Below, in pieces: positions 1-5,502 of a stretch of DNA of 8,580 bases. Made by a program: the position numbers and the translations under genes. Source of the DNA: an uncultured Chloroflexota bacterium (lineage in GTDB: Bacteria > Chloroflexota > Dehalococcoidia > UBA3495); NCBI GenBank assembly GCA_913020235.1, contig CAJWBT010000085.1, positions 1 to 8,580 of the forward strand, given 5' to 3'. The stretch's first letter is position 1. Each line of letters starts with the position of its first letter. Under the pieces are notes generated by a model. That model made no database searches. It was not told the origin of the DNA and saw only the letters and a program-made list of their open reading frames with translations.

Positions 1-10
1 CCGGGCATGA
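1..10 (+). CDS. 3' tail of an upstream gene, probably the 2-oxoacid:ferredoxin oxidoreductase alpha subunit (partial)
   Basis: Only the last codons can be present. Reading 2-10 as CGG GCA TGA puts a TGA stop at 8-10 that overlaps the ATG at 7-9 in the ATGA arrangement typical of translationally coupled genes. In this enzyme family the alpha subunit gene (korA/porA type) normally lies directly before the beta subunit gene, so the overlap is most simply its end. The identity is inference from context, because too little sequence is visible to identify a protein. Confidence 0.35.
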
Positions 11-873
11 GCAAGAAGAACCCGGAGTACGATTTCAAATGGTGCCCCGGCTGCGGCGATTTCGGGGTGCGCCGGGCGCTTAATCTCGCCATGATCGACC
101 GGCTGGAAGAGTCGGGGCTTCCCGCGGAGGGCAACGTGGTGGTGGCGGGGATAGGCTGCTCCGGCAACCTGGTCCACCTACTGGAAGGGGCCCAGCCCTA
201 CGGCTTCCACGGCGTCCACGGAAGGACATTGCCGATCGCCTTTGGCGTCAAGATGGCCCGCCCCAGTCTGAACGTGGTCATAGTGGCCGGCGATGGGGAC
301 TTCCTGAGCATCGGCGCCGAGCATATCGGGCCTCAAGCCGCCCGGAACCTGAATATCTGCGCCGTGGTCATGGACAATGGCGTCTACGGGCTGACCAAGG
401 GCCAGAGTTCGCCTACCACCAAGATAGGAACCATCACCAGCTCCACTCCGTTCGGCAAGCTGGAGGTGGAGACCAATCCGCTGGAGCTGTACCTGACCCT
501 GGGGGTCACGTTCATCGCTTCCGGTTTCTCCGGCCAACCCCGGCCCCTGGCCAACCTGATCAAGCGAGGGATGGACCACGCCGGGTTCGCCATCGTCCAT
601 GTGCAGTCTCCCTGCACCACCTACCACGACACTTATGAGGAGCTAAAGGGAGACCCGAAGAACAGGGTCGAACCGGCGCTGTGGGCCATTCCGGAGGACC
701 ACGACCCCTCGGACCGCGCCAGGGCGTTCGGCCTGCTGCAGCAAGGTGGTGTGCCGGTAGGGGTGCTGTACCAAGACGAGAGCCGGCCATCGTTGGACCG
801 ACAGGTCGAACAAGTGTGGGAAAAGGCCAAACCCCGGACCGTCGAGGAGTTGATGGAGGCGTTCCAGATCTAA
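7..873 (+). CDS. korB: 2-oxoacid:ferredoxin oxidoreductase, beta subunit (KorB-like, TPP-binding)
   Basis: Thiamine-diphosphate-binding beta subunit of a cytoplasmic enzyme that oxidatively decarboxylates a 2-oxoacid to the acyl-CoA, passing electrons to ferredoxin (or fixes CO2 in reverse). The 288-residue length is normal for the family. CPGCG at residues 13-17 plus C51 (GIGCSGN) and C203 (SPCTTYHD) give the four cysteines expected to hold a [4Fe-4S] cluster. GDGDF at 95-99 and DNGVYGLTKGQ at 123-133 form the TPP/Mg binding motif. The short N-terminus and YxFKWCPGCGD-type opening resemble 2-oxoglutarate-type (KorB) rather than longer pyruvate enzymes, but substrate cannot be fixed from sequence alone. 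The ATG at 7 appears to overlap the preceding gene's stop, implying an operon with the alpha subunit. A sigma factor gene converges on it 56 bp downstream. Confidence 0.9.
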   Translation: MSKKNPEYDFKWCPGCGDFGVRRALNLAMIDRLEESGLPAEGNVVVAGIGCSGNLVHLLEGAQPYGFHGVHGRTLPIAFGVKMARPSLNVVIVAGDGDFLSIGAEHIGPQAARNLNICAVVMDNGVYGLTKGQSSPTTKIGTITSSTPFGKLEVETNPLELYLTLGVTFIASGFSGQPRPLANLIKRGMDHAGFAIVHVQSPCTTYHDTYEELKGDPKNRVEPALWAIPEDHDPSDRARAFGLLQQGGVPVGVLYQDESRPSLDRQVEQVWEKAKPRTVEELMEAFQI

Positions 874-929
874 CCGGGTATCACTGAACTCCTAGCATGG
901 AGCTTCCCAATCGCGGCGCCGGGACCGGT

Positions 930-1457
930 CTACTGGGCCTGCTTGAGGTAGTCTTGCAGGTATTTACGAAGTAGGATCCGCCCCCGGTGCAGACGAGCCT
1001 TCAGAGAGGAAACGGAGATATCCAACACCGCGGCGGCCTCTTCGTTACTCAGGCCCTGCACGTCCCGCAAGACCACGGCTGCTCGCAGGTTGGGGGCCAC
1101 CAACCCCAACCCCTGTTCCAAGCGCTCCCGAAGCTCGGTGTTGAGCGCCATCTTCTCCGGACCATCGGAAATACTGGCAATACGCAGGTCGTCGTATCCC
1201 GTCTGGGTCAGCAAGTTCTTTTGCCGGTCTTTCCGCATCTTCATCAGTGCGGCGTTGACCGCGATGCGATAGAGCCAGGTGCTGACCGAGGCCTCCCCCC
1301 GGAAGCGTTCGAAGCTGCGAAAAGCGGATAGGAAGGCGTCCTGCGCCGCGTCTTCGGCGTCGGCGTGGTTTCCCAGAACGCGGTAGGTCAGGTTGTATAC
1401 GAAGTCGCTGTACTTCTCTACTATCGACTCAAAGTCCATTTGGGTCTGAGTTTCCAT
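930..1457 (-). CDS. ECF-family RNA polymerase sigma factor
   Basis: A 175-residue group 4 (ECF) sigma factor that directs RNA polymerase to a small set of promoters. Region 2 spans about residues 10-80: [15 protein letters not shown], then the conserved [15 protein letters not shown] helix at 33-47 and [17 protein letters not shown] at 52-68. Region 4 lies at about 105-165: [20 protein letters not shown] followed by a helix-turn-helix with [11 protein letters not shown] (150-160). No extra C-terminal domain follows. The ATG at 1457 has only a GAGG about 13 nt upstream, and a second in-frame ATG lies six codons later, so the start is slightly uncertain. A zinc-finger protein gene is divergently transcribed 183 bp away and is the likely partner. 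Signal sensed and target genes cannot be read from the sequence. Stop TAG at 930-932. Confidence 0.92.
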   Translation of the reverse strand: METQTQMDFESIVEKYSDFVYNLTYRVLGNHADAEDAAQDAFLSAFRSFERFRGEASVSTWLYRIAVNAALMKMRKDRQKNLLTQTGYDDLRIASISDGPEKMALNTELRERLEQGLGLVAPNLRAAVVLRDVQGLSNEEAAAVLDISVSSLKARLHRGRILLRKYLQDYLKQAQ

Positions 1458-1640
1458 TTGCGTCCGATTGCCTCGAATATGAATCCTTTTGGGCCGTATC
1501 GTGCATCTAAATCAGTAAGGTTGTCCATAGAGCCCGCCCTTGCCGTCTCAAGGTGGGAGCCAACAGTACCCATCTGGGATGACCCTTTGAGGTTGCCGAC
1601 TGCACCGGATACCTTTAGAATAAGCCGGGGAGCAATTACA
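1458..1640. promoter_or_regulatory. divergent intergenic region between sigma factor and zinc-finger gene
   Basis: The 183 bp between the two divergent starts must hold the promoters of both genes. On the plus strand TTGCCG (1593-1598) and TAGAAT (1616-1621) are separated by exactly 17 nt and resemble a housekeeping -35/-10 pair. On the minus strand the best pair I see is TTGAGA, 16 nt, TATGGA, which is weak. No clear ECF-type GGAAC/GTC autoregulatory promoter stands out. Coding potential is not evident although one plus frame stays open. Confidence 0.5.
1593..1621 (+). promoter_or_regulatory. candidate sigma70-type promoter of the zinc-finger gene
   Basis: TTGCCG (4 of 6 to TTGACA), a 17-nt spacer and TAGAAT (5 of 6 to TATAAT). 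The expected transcription start near 1628 would fall at the ribosome binding site of the GTG at 1641, giving a very short leader. This is plausible, but it rests on sequence match alone. Confidence 0.35.
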
Positions 1641-1919
1641 GTGCTTGGTCTGTTTAGGAACTTAGTTCGACGTCGTGATATCGGCTGCAAAGAAGTCCGG
1701 GAGCATTCTTCGGACTACTTTGAAGAGGATTTGCCACCGGCAAAACGCTCCGCCATCCAAAGCCACTTGAGCAAGTGCAGGCCCTGTCAAGCGTTTGTGG
1801 ACACGCTGGCCTCGACCATCAGCATCCTCGCCAGCCTTCCCCGGGTTTCGCCGCCCGCCTCTTTCAAGCGGGCCATCCTCAACCGGACCGGGCGGAACAA
1901 ACACAGGGACTCCGCCTAG
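1641..1919 (+). CDS. short zinc-finger (zf-HC2/ZAS-type) protein, putative soluble anti-sigma factor
   Basis: A 92-residue protein with C16 near the N-terminus and H42-LSK-C46-RP-C49, the HxxxCxxC zinc-binding pattern of ZAS anti-sigma domains. The intervening stretch HSSDYFEEDLPPAKRSAIQS is the usual helix of the family. The C-terminal part (about 55-92) is a short amphipathic/basic tail with no membrane segment, so the protein is probably cytoplasmic. The start is GTG at 1641, preceded by GGGGAG (1627-1632) with an 8-nt spacer. The frame stays open further upstream to an ATG at 1479 and on into the antisense of the sigma gene, but those codons show no conserved domain and the ribosome binding site favours 1641. 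Its likely partner is the divergent ECF sigma factor; family members bind their sigma and release it on redox or another signal. Partnership is inferred from adjacency. Confidence 0.8.
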   Translation: MLGLFRNLVRRRDIGCKEVREHSSDYFEEDLPPAKRSAIQSHLSKCRPCQAFVDTLASTISILASLPRVSPPASFKRAILNRTGRNKHRDSA

Positions 1920-2219
1920 CTAGCGCCTCCCCCCTTTCCGCCGCTTTGAGCGGGCCTCCTCCCTTCGCCGAGGGGTTTGGCCTGCCTGTTCGGTGGTCCT
2001 CCGGCGAACAAACTGCCCGCGGTCCCCGTTGAGCAATGGCAACAATGGCGTGGCCGGCGGCTCGACGTGAAAAGACGGACAGCTACGCAGAACCCAACTC
2101 GAATCTGATACGGTGAGCTTTGTTCAGCGTGGCCGTGGGACGATGCCCCCCTGATCAGACCGGCGCTCGCCGGAGCCAGACTGGGAAAGGCTGTCCCCGG
2201 GTCCCCAGTGGCCGGGGCA
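1920..2219. other. gene-free stretch between convergent zinc-finger and ccmE genes
   Basis: This is the meeting zone of two convergent genes, with no convincing ORF and no tRNA. It holds several GC-rich inverted repeats: CCGCT/AGCGG at 1941-1953 after the zinc-finger gene, CCGGCG/CGCCGG at 2160-2173, and CCCCGG/CCGGGG at 2195-2217 just after the ccmE stop. None is followed by a clear T-run, so intrinsic termination is unproven. Nothing else recognisable is seen in the middle part, about 1960-2150. Confidence 0.5.
2160..2217 (-). terminator. ccmE: tandem hairpins downstream of ccmE, possible weak terminator
   Basis: Two nanonucleotide-scale stem-loops follow the ccmE stop on the minus strand. 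The first has arms CCCCGG (2212-2217 as read on plus: CCGGGG) and 2195-2200 with an 11-nt loop. The second is a 6-bp CCGGCG/CGCCGG palindrome at 2160-2173. After the first stem the transcript reads ACAGCCTTTCCC, only a weak U-stretch. They could end the ccm transcript or protect its 3' end. Confidence 0.3.
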
Positions 2220-2717
2220 CTAGCTGCTGCTTTCCAACTCATCCTCAAGGGAGCGGTACTTGGAGGGACACTTGACCAGGATGGAGTTGGCCGTGAACAC
2301 CTGGTCCGTTCCATAGCTGCCTTCAAGGATGATCTCCGAATGGGGGTTGAAGAAGAGGTCCGGCACGACGCCTTCGTACTTCGCCGAAAGGTGGTAGCTC
2401 TGGGGGCCGCCATCCTTGTCGACAAGCTGGAACCGGGCTAGGGTGGAGTTCCCGTCTCGAACAAAGGTGTCATCGACCAGCTTACCGGCTACCCGCACCA
2501 CCCGGCCGTCCTGAACATCGCCCTTCTCCATGAACTCGTCGACGGTAAGAAAAAAGAGGGCGTTGCCCGGAAAGGCAGCGTAGATCATATAGCCGAGCGC
2601 CAGCCCGGCGACCAACACCAGAATGATCAGGCGGGTCCGGTTGCTTCGGCCCCTAGCCTCCTCTTCCAAGGTCAACTCTGGCGTGAACTCTGGTCGTTCC
2701 CGCTCCGCGTCGTCCAA
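2220..2717 (-). CDS. ccmE: cytochrome c maturation haem chaperone CcmE, CXXXY variant
   Basis: Membrane-anchored periplasmic (outer-face) haem chaperone: it receives haem from CcmC and passes it to the cytochrome c ligase. The 165-residue protein has a charged N-terminus (1-29), one membrane anchor at about 30-48 (LIILVLVAGLALGYMIYAAF), then an OB-fold beta domain including TVDEFM (58-63), VRVAGKLV (74-81) and SEIILEGSYG (127-136). The haem-attachment segment reads SILVKCPSKYRS: C150-xxx-Y154 replaces the H-xxx-Y of classical CcmE. This CXXXY form is known from archaea and some bacteria with a variant System I. The start is TTG at 2717, with a purine-rich GAGGGAGAGG (2721-2730) just upstream; no in-frame ATG or GTG is nearby. 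It is the last gene of the ccm cluster, 111 bp after ccmD. Confidence 0.9.
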   Translation of the reverse strand: MDDAERERPEFTPELTLEEEARGRSNRTRLIILVLVAGLALGYMIYAAFPGNALFFLTVDEFMEKGDVQDGRVVRVAGKLVDDTFVRDGNSTLARFQLVDKDGGPQSYHLSAKYEGVVPDLFFNPHSEIILEGSYGTDQVFTANSILVKCPSKYRSLEDELESSS

Positions 2718-2800
2718 ATGCCTCTCCCTCGGCCATCCGGCGGTACGGCCACCGGGCCAACCAGCCGGTTTCTGTCCCTACAATCTATGGTATCGCGCCT

Positions 2801-2832
2801 GTAACCGCCCTGCCAGCAAGGAGGGCGGCTAC
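2801..2832 (-). repeat. stem-loop spanning the ccmD stop codon in the ccmD-ccmE gap
   Basis: CCGCCCT (2805-2811) pairs perfectly with AGGGCGG (2822-2828) around a 10-nt loop. After one mismatch the stem extends by three more pairs (GTA 2801-2803 with TAC 2830-2832). The outer arm contains the ccmD stop codon TAG (2829-2831 on the minus strand). No T-run follows on the minus strand, so it is more likely an mRNA processing or translational control element than an intrinsic terminator. Confidence 0.55.
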
Positions 2833-3017
2833 TCCGGGTCATGGGCTCGTTGCTCCAGGGCCCGGCGCAACCCCTCGATATCGGTCTGCAGCTCCTGCTG
2901 ACGCCTGGTCACGAAAAACGCGTAGACGAAAAAGGCGGCCCAGCTCGCGGCGAAGGCGGCAAAGAGGTAGGGGAGGTTACACGATGGCAGCACGGTCAGC
3001 AGCAGCGCGGTCGGCAT
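2829..3017 (-). CDS. ccmD: small single-membrane-segment protein, CcmD-like
   Basis: A 62-residue protein with one strong membrane helix at about 14-36 (LPYLFAAFAASWAAFFVYAF) followed by a positively charged, helical tail (TRRQQELQTDIEGLRRALEQR). This is the organisation of CcmD: a tiny membrane protein that joins CcmC and CcmE and helps release haem-loaded CcmE from the CcmABCD complex. The YLFAAFAxxWxxFFVYxFxxxRRQ pattern and position between ccmC and ccmE support the call, since the family is short and poorly conserved. The ATG at 3017 follows AGGAGAG (3027-3033) and AAGGAG (3020-3025). It lies 162 bp after ccmC, an unusually wide gap, and its ribosome binding site abuts a strong hairpin. 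Confidence 0.82.
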   Translation of the reverse strand: MPTALLLTVLPSCNLPYLFAAFAASWAAFFVYAFFVTRRQQELQTDIEGLRRALEQRAHDPE

Positions 3018-3179
3018 GGCTCCTTACTCTCCTGCGGCCAGGTAAGTGGCCGCTTCAATAACTTTTCTAACGGGTGATGCTGAGCGGAGGGCCCAAGGCG
3101 AGCCGCTGAGACCCCGGAACGTTCGCCTCCAGCTGGTCCGAGCGGGCTTCGCCTCCCCATTTTCACGGTGGTTTGGCAC
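3018..3179 (-). promoter_or_regulatory. structured ccmC-ccmD intergenic leader
   Basis: This 162-bp gap inside the ccm cluster carries no plausible gene. Near ccmD it has a perfect 7-bp hairpin, GCGGCCA/TGGCCGC at 3034-3053 with a 6-nt loop, immediately before the Shine-Dalgarno. Further out is AGCGG/CCGCT around a 15-nt loop (about 3083-3108). The nonamer TTCGCCTCC occurs twice, at 3122-3130 and 3148-3156 (GGAGGCGAA on the transcribed strand). It may be a regulatory or processing region, or may contain an internal promoter; I could not match it to a known riboswitch. Confidence 0.4.
3034..3053 (-). repeat. perfect 7-bp stem-loop just upstream of the ccmD ribosome binding site
   Basis: GCGGCCA (3034-3040) and TGGCCGC (3047-3053) are exact reverse complements around a 6-nt loop. 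In the minus-strand transcript the stem ends directly at the AGGAG that serves ccmD, so folding could influence translation of ccmD or stabilise the ccmD-ccmE mRNA. No T-run follows on the minus strand. Confidence 0.55.
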
Positions 3180-3947
3180 TTAGCCGCGGCCTCTCCGCAA
3201 TACAAGTCTTACGTCCCTCACCCGGTCCTCGCTGTTCCGTAGCGCCATCCGCTCCAGCACCAGGTACTGCAACAGGAAGAAAAACGTCACAAACGAGAAC
3301 AGCAGCACGGCCCGCATCGTGGAGTCCAGCGCGTCACCCGCAGCCTGGGGGCCAACAACCGGCTCCGGGTGGATGCCGGGCCACCACTGAACCGAGAAGT
3401 AAACGATGATGACGTCGGTGAAGCCGATGATCCCCACCACTGCCCCGTAGATGGCCCCCTTCGCCCGGCTCGGCGCGTAGGCCCGAACCATGAGGTAGGC
3501 AGCGTAGATCAGCCACAGGATCAAGGTGGTGGTCAGCCGCGGGGTCCAGAGCCACCAGGCGTTCCAAATCGGCTTGGCCCAGATCATTCCGGTGATCAAT
3601 GCCAGGCTGATGAAGACCACCCCCACTTCGGCTGAGGCGTGCGCCAGGCTGTCCCATTTCGCCTCACGCCGCACCAGGTAGAGGATGCTGGCGACGAAGA
3701 CCATCAGAAATGCGAGGAACGACATAATGGCCAGAGGCACGTGGAGATACATTATCCGCTGAACGTCGCCCGTATCCGCGTCGGTGGGAGCCTCCATGAA
3801 TATCAGGTAGAGGTTGGCCAGCATTAGCAGCCCGGTCAAAAACACCAGGTAGACCCGCAATCTGGAAACTCCGGGCACTTTCAGCGGCCCCCACCCCAAG
3901 GGGGAGGACTTCGCCTGTGCCCGCTCCTCCTGTTCGGTCCCAGCCAC
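3180..3947 (-). CDS. ccmC: cytochrome c maturation haem-handling protein CcmC
   Basis: Integral membrane protein of the haem-handling family that binds haem and transfers it to CcmE. The 255 residues contain about six membrane segments (roughly 31-52, 70-93, 104-123, 137-156, 166-187, 210-232). The tryptophan-rich WWD signature lies at 123-137 (WAKPIWNAWWLWTPR). Two external histidines expected as haem ligands are H69 (YLHVP) and H193 (WWPGIHPEPV). The length matches CcmC rather than the much larger CcmF. The start is GTG at 3947, six bases after the ccmB stop, with GGAGGAG overlapping the end of ccmB, so the two genes are translationally coupled. A charged N-terminal extension (1-28) and a basic C-terminus (240-255) face the cytoplasm by the positive-inside rule. 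Confidence 0.95.
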   Translation of the reverse strand: MAGTEQEERAQAKSSPLGWGPLKVPGVSRLRVYLVFLTGLLMLANLYLIFMEAPTDADTGDVQRIMYLHVPLAIMSFLAFLMVFVASILYLVRREAKWDSLAHASAEVGVVFISLALITGMIWAKPIWNAWWLWTPRLTTTLILWLIYAAYLMVRAYAPSRAKGAIYGAVVGIIGFTDVIIVYFSVQWWPGIHPEPVVGPQAAGDALDSTMRAVLLFSFVTFFFLLQYLVLERMALRNSEDRVRDVRLVLRRGRG

Positions 3948-3953
3948 AGCCGG

Positions 3954-4628
3954 CTACTCCTCCACGACAAATGAGAAGACCCAAGGACATATTACCAAAA
4001 ACAGCCCATCGAATGCGCCGAGCAAAGGCAGCCAATGCCCTGCACCAACGGCGGGATCTCCGCCGATGGCCTGCTTCGACGCCTCCACCGCGCCCACAAG
4101 CACCGGCAAAATAACCGGGAAAAACAGCACCGGCAGCATGATCTCACGAGAGCGGGTCTGCACGGCGATGGCAGAAAATAAGGTGCCTACCAGGGCGAAC
4201 CCCACGGTGGCCAGCACGATGGTCAATATGAGCGTCAAGGAGAGGGCGGAAAAGCCCAGCAACGCGGCAAAGACGGGCAGCAGAATTACCTCCACCAGGA
4301 GCATGAAGAGAAAGCTGGCCGCCGCCTTGCCCAAGAAGATGGCGTCCCGGCTGGCCGGGGTAAGCAATAGGCCTTCCAGCCCGCCCTGTTCCCTCTCCCG
4401 GACGAAGGCCCGGTTCATGGCCAGCACCCCAGCGAAGGAAAAGGCCACCCAGAGAATTCCGGGCGCCAGCACCGTGGCCCGCTGGGCCGTTACGGTCAGA
4501 GCGAAGTTGAAGATCACCACCACCACCAGTCCGAAGACAAACACCGAGATAACCAGGTCACGGGAGCGCAACTCGAGCAGGATATCCTTCCAAACCAACA
4601 CCCAGACCGGCCGCAAGAACTCTATCAC
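3954..4628 (-). CDS. ccmB: cytochrome c maturation ABC transporter permease CcmB
   Basis: Membrane subunit of the CcmAB transporter, whose ATP hydrolysis drives release of haem-loaded CcmE from the CcmCD complex. The 224-residue length is typical and about six hydrophobic segments are visible (roughly 25-47, 52-72, 100-122, 128-155, 162-182, 198-220). The segment REREQGGLEGLLLTPASRDAI (about 77-97) is the conserved cytoplasmic loop that contacts the ATPase. LPVLFFPVILPVLVGAVEA (165-183) is also typical of CcmB. The start is GTG at 4628; it overlaps the ccmA stop by four bases (GTGA at 4628-4625), so the ATPase and permease are translationally coupled. ccmC follows six bases after its stop. 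Confidence 0.94.
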   Translation of the reverse strand: MIEFLRPVWVLVWKDILLELRSRDLVISVFVFGLVVVVIFNFALTVTAQRATVLAPGILWVAFSFAGVLAMNRAFVREREQGGLEGLLLTPASRDAIFLGKAAASFLFMLLVEVILLPVFAALLGFSALSLTLILTIVLATVGFALVGTLFSAIAVQTRSREIMLPVLFFPVILPVLVGAVEASKQAIGGDPAVGAGHWLPLLGAFDGLFLVICPWVFSFVVEE

Positions 4629-5353
4629 CGGCCGGGCTCCGGGGAGGCCGCCAGCATGCGCCGGAGCGAAGCGTCGTCTCTGTATTCGTCCGAGGACGGG
4701 AAATGGATTCTTCCGGATTGCAACACCGCGGCCCGGTTGGCCCAGGACAAGCCCAGCTCAACGTCGTGGGTAATCATGACCACGGACCGGCCGGCCTCGG
4801 TCCACTCTTCCAACAGGGATTTGAGGATCGCCACCGACTCCCGGTCCAACCCCGCCTCCGGTTCGTCCAGCAAGAGGAGTTGGGGCTGGTGCAAGGTGGC
4901 CCGGGCAACGGAAAGCCGCTTCTGCATCCCATTGGACAGGGTACGGACCAGGCGGTCCGCCCGATCGGCCAGCCCGACCCGGGAGAGGGCTTCCGCCGCC
5001 CGCCGGCGGTAGTCTTCAAGTCCGAAGAGCCGTCCGTAGTGCACCAGGTTTTCCCGGCAAGTCAGGTCCTGGTAGAGAAAGGTTTGGTGCCCGACGACCC
5101 CAACCCGGCGACGGACGGCTTCCGGCTGCCGGCGTTGGCTGTAACCGGCCACCATCAGGGTCCCAGCGTCGGGTTTGGTTTGGGTGGAGAGGATCCGGAG
5201 CAGCGTGGTCTTGCCCACGCCGTTGGCCCCGAACAAGACCAGCAACTCTCCCCAACCGACGGTCAAGTCCAGGTCCCACAACACCGGCCAGTCCCCGAAG
5301 CTTTTCTCCAACCCCTGGGCCCGGACGGCGTCGCCAGCCGATGCGTCTAACAC
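4625..5353 (-). CDS. ccmA: cytochrome c maturation ABC transporter ATP-binding protein CcmA
   Basis: Cytoplasmic ATPase of the CcmAB complex. The 242 residues hold a complete nucleotide-binding domain: Walker A GANGVGKTT (42-50), Q-loop Q90 (GVVGHQTFLY), signature LSNGMQKR (139-146), Walker B LLLLDEP (159-165), D-loop AGLD (167-170) and switch His196 (ITHD). The domain is canonical, so it should be catalytically active. Assignment to CcmA rather than a generic ABC ATPase rests on the LSNGMQKRLSVAR motif and on the overlap with ccmB. The start is GTG at 5353, with AGGGAA about 6 nt upstream. It is the first ccm gene, 149 bp downstream of the response regulator on the same strand. Confidence 0.94.
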   Translation of the reverse strand: MLDASAGDAVRAQGLEKSFGDWPVLWDLDLTVGWGELLVLFGANGVGKTTLLRILSTQTKPDAGTLMVAGYSQRRQPEAVRRRVGVVGHQTFLYQDLTCRENLVHYGRLFGLEDYRRRAAEALSRVGLADRADRLVRTLSNGMQKRLSVARATLHQPQLLLLDEPEAGLDRESVAILKSLLEEWTEAGRSVVMITHDVELGLSWANRAAVLQSGRIHFPSSDEYRDDASLRRMLAASPEPGR

Positions 5354-5502
5354 GGTACTTCCCTGGGCCGACAGCCGAGGAAATAGGTCACGGCCGGACC
5401 AGCCTTGGCATTGAGATAGGGAGGCAGACAGCGAAGCTTAGCGGCCATGGGGCGGGGTCACCGTTTGCCAGCCGGCTTGCTCCCGAGCCACCGCCCTCAA
5501 AC
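5354..5502 (-). promoter_or_regulatory. response regulator-ccmA intergenic region with GC-rich stem-loop
   Basis: This 149-bp gap starts right after the regulator's stop with a potential structure: GGGCGG (5450-5455) pairs with CCGCCC (5491-5496) around a 35-nt loop that itself holds short inverted repeats such as GGCT/AGCC. No T-run follows on the minus strand. I see no convincing -35/-10 pair ahead of ccmA, so either read-through from the regulator or an unusual promoter drives the ccm genes. Confidence 0.35.

Noticed and set aside
874..929. Possible terminator between korB and the sigma gene
   Set aside because: Short GC-rich repeats are present but I find no stem of useful length followed by a T-run on either strand.
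1365..1640. N-terminal extension of the zinc-finger gene (ATG at 1365 or 1479 in the same frame)
   Set aside because: The 1365 start lies antisense inside the sigma gene, and the added residues show no conserved pattern. GTG at 1641 has a well-placed GGGGAG and gives a compact ZAS protein.
3073..3125. TPP riboswitch-like words on the plus strand (GCTGAGA followed by CCCCGGAAC)
   Set aside because: The second conserved block and the GAACCTGAT element do not match, and no plus-strand gene follows; the area is antisense to the ccm cluster.
3116..3139. GGAAC-N15-GTCC resembling an ECF sigma promoter on the plus strand
   Set aside because: It points against all local genes and no plus-strand gene lies downstream; likely chance in GC-rich sequence.
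3140..3190. T-box antiterminator-like GGTGG near the ccmC stop on the plus strand
   Set aside because: It does not match the conserved AGGGTGGNACCGCG element, and no aminoacyl-tRNA synthetase or amino acid gene follows.
4066..4773. 235-codon plus-strand ORF opposite ccmB/ccmA
   Set aside because: Low-complexity Ser/Thr/Lys/Arg translation antisense to clearly conserved ccm genes.
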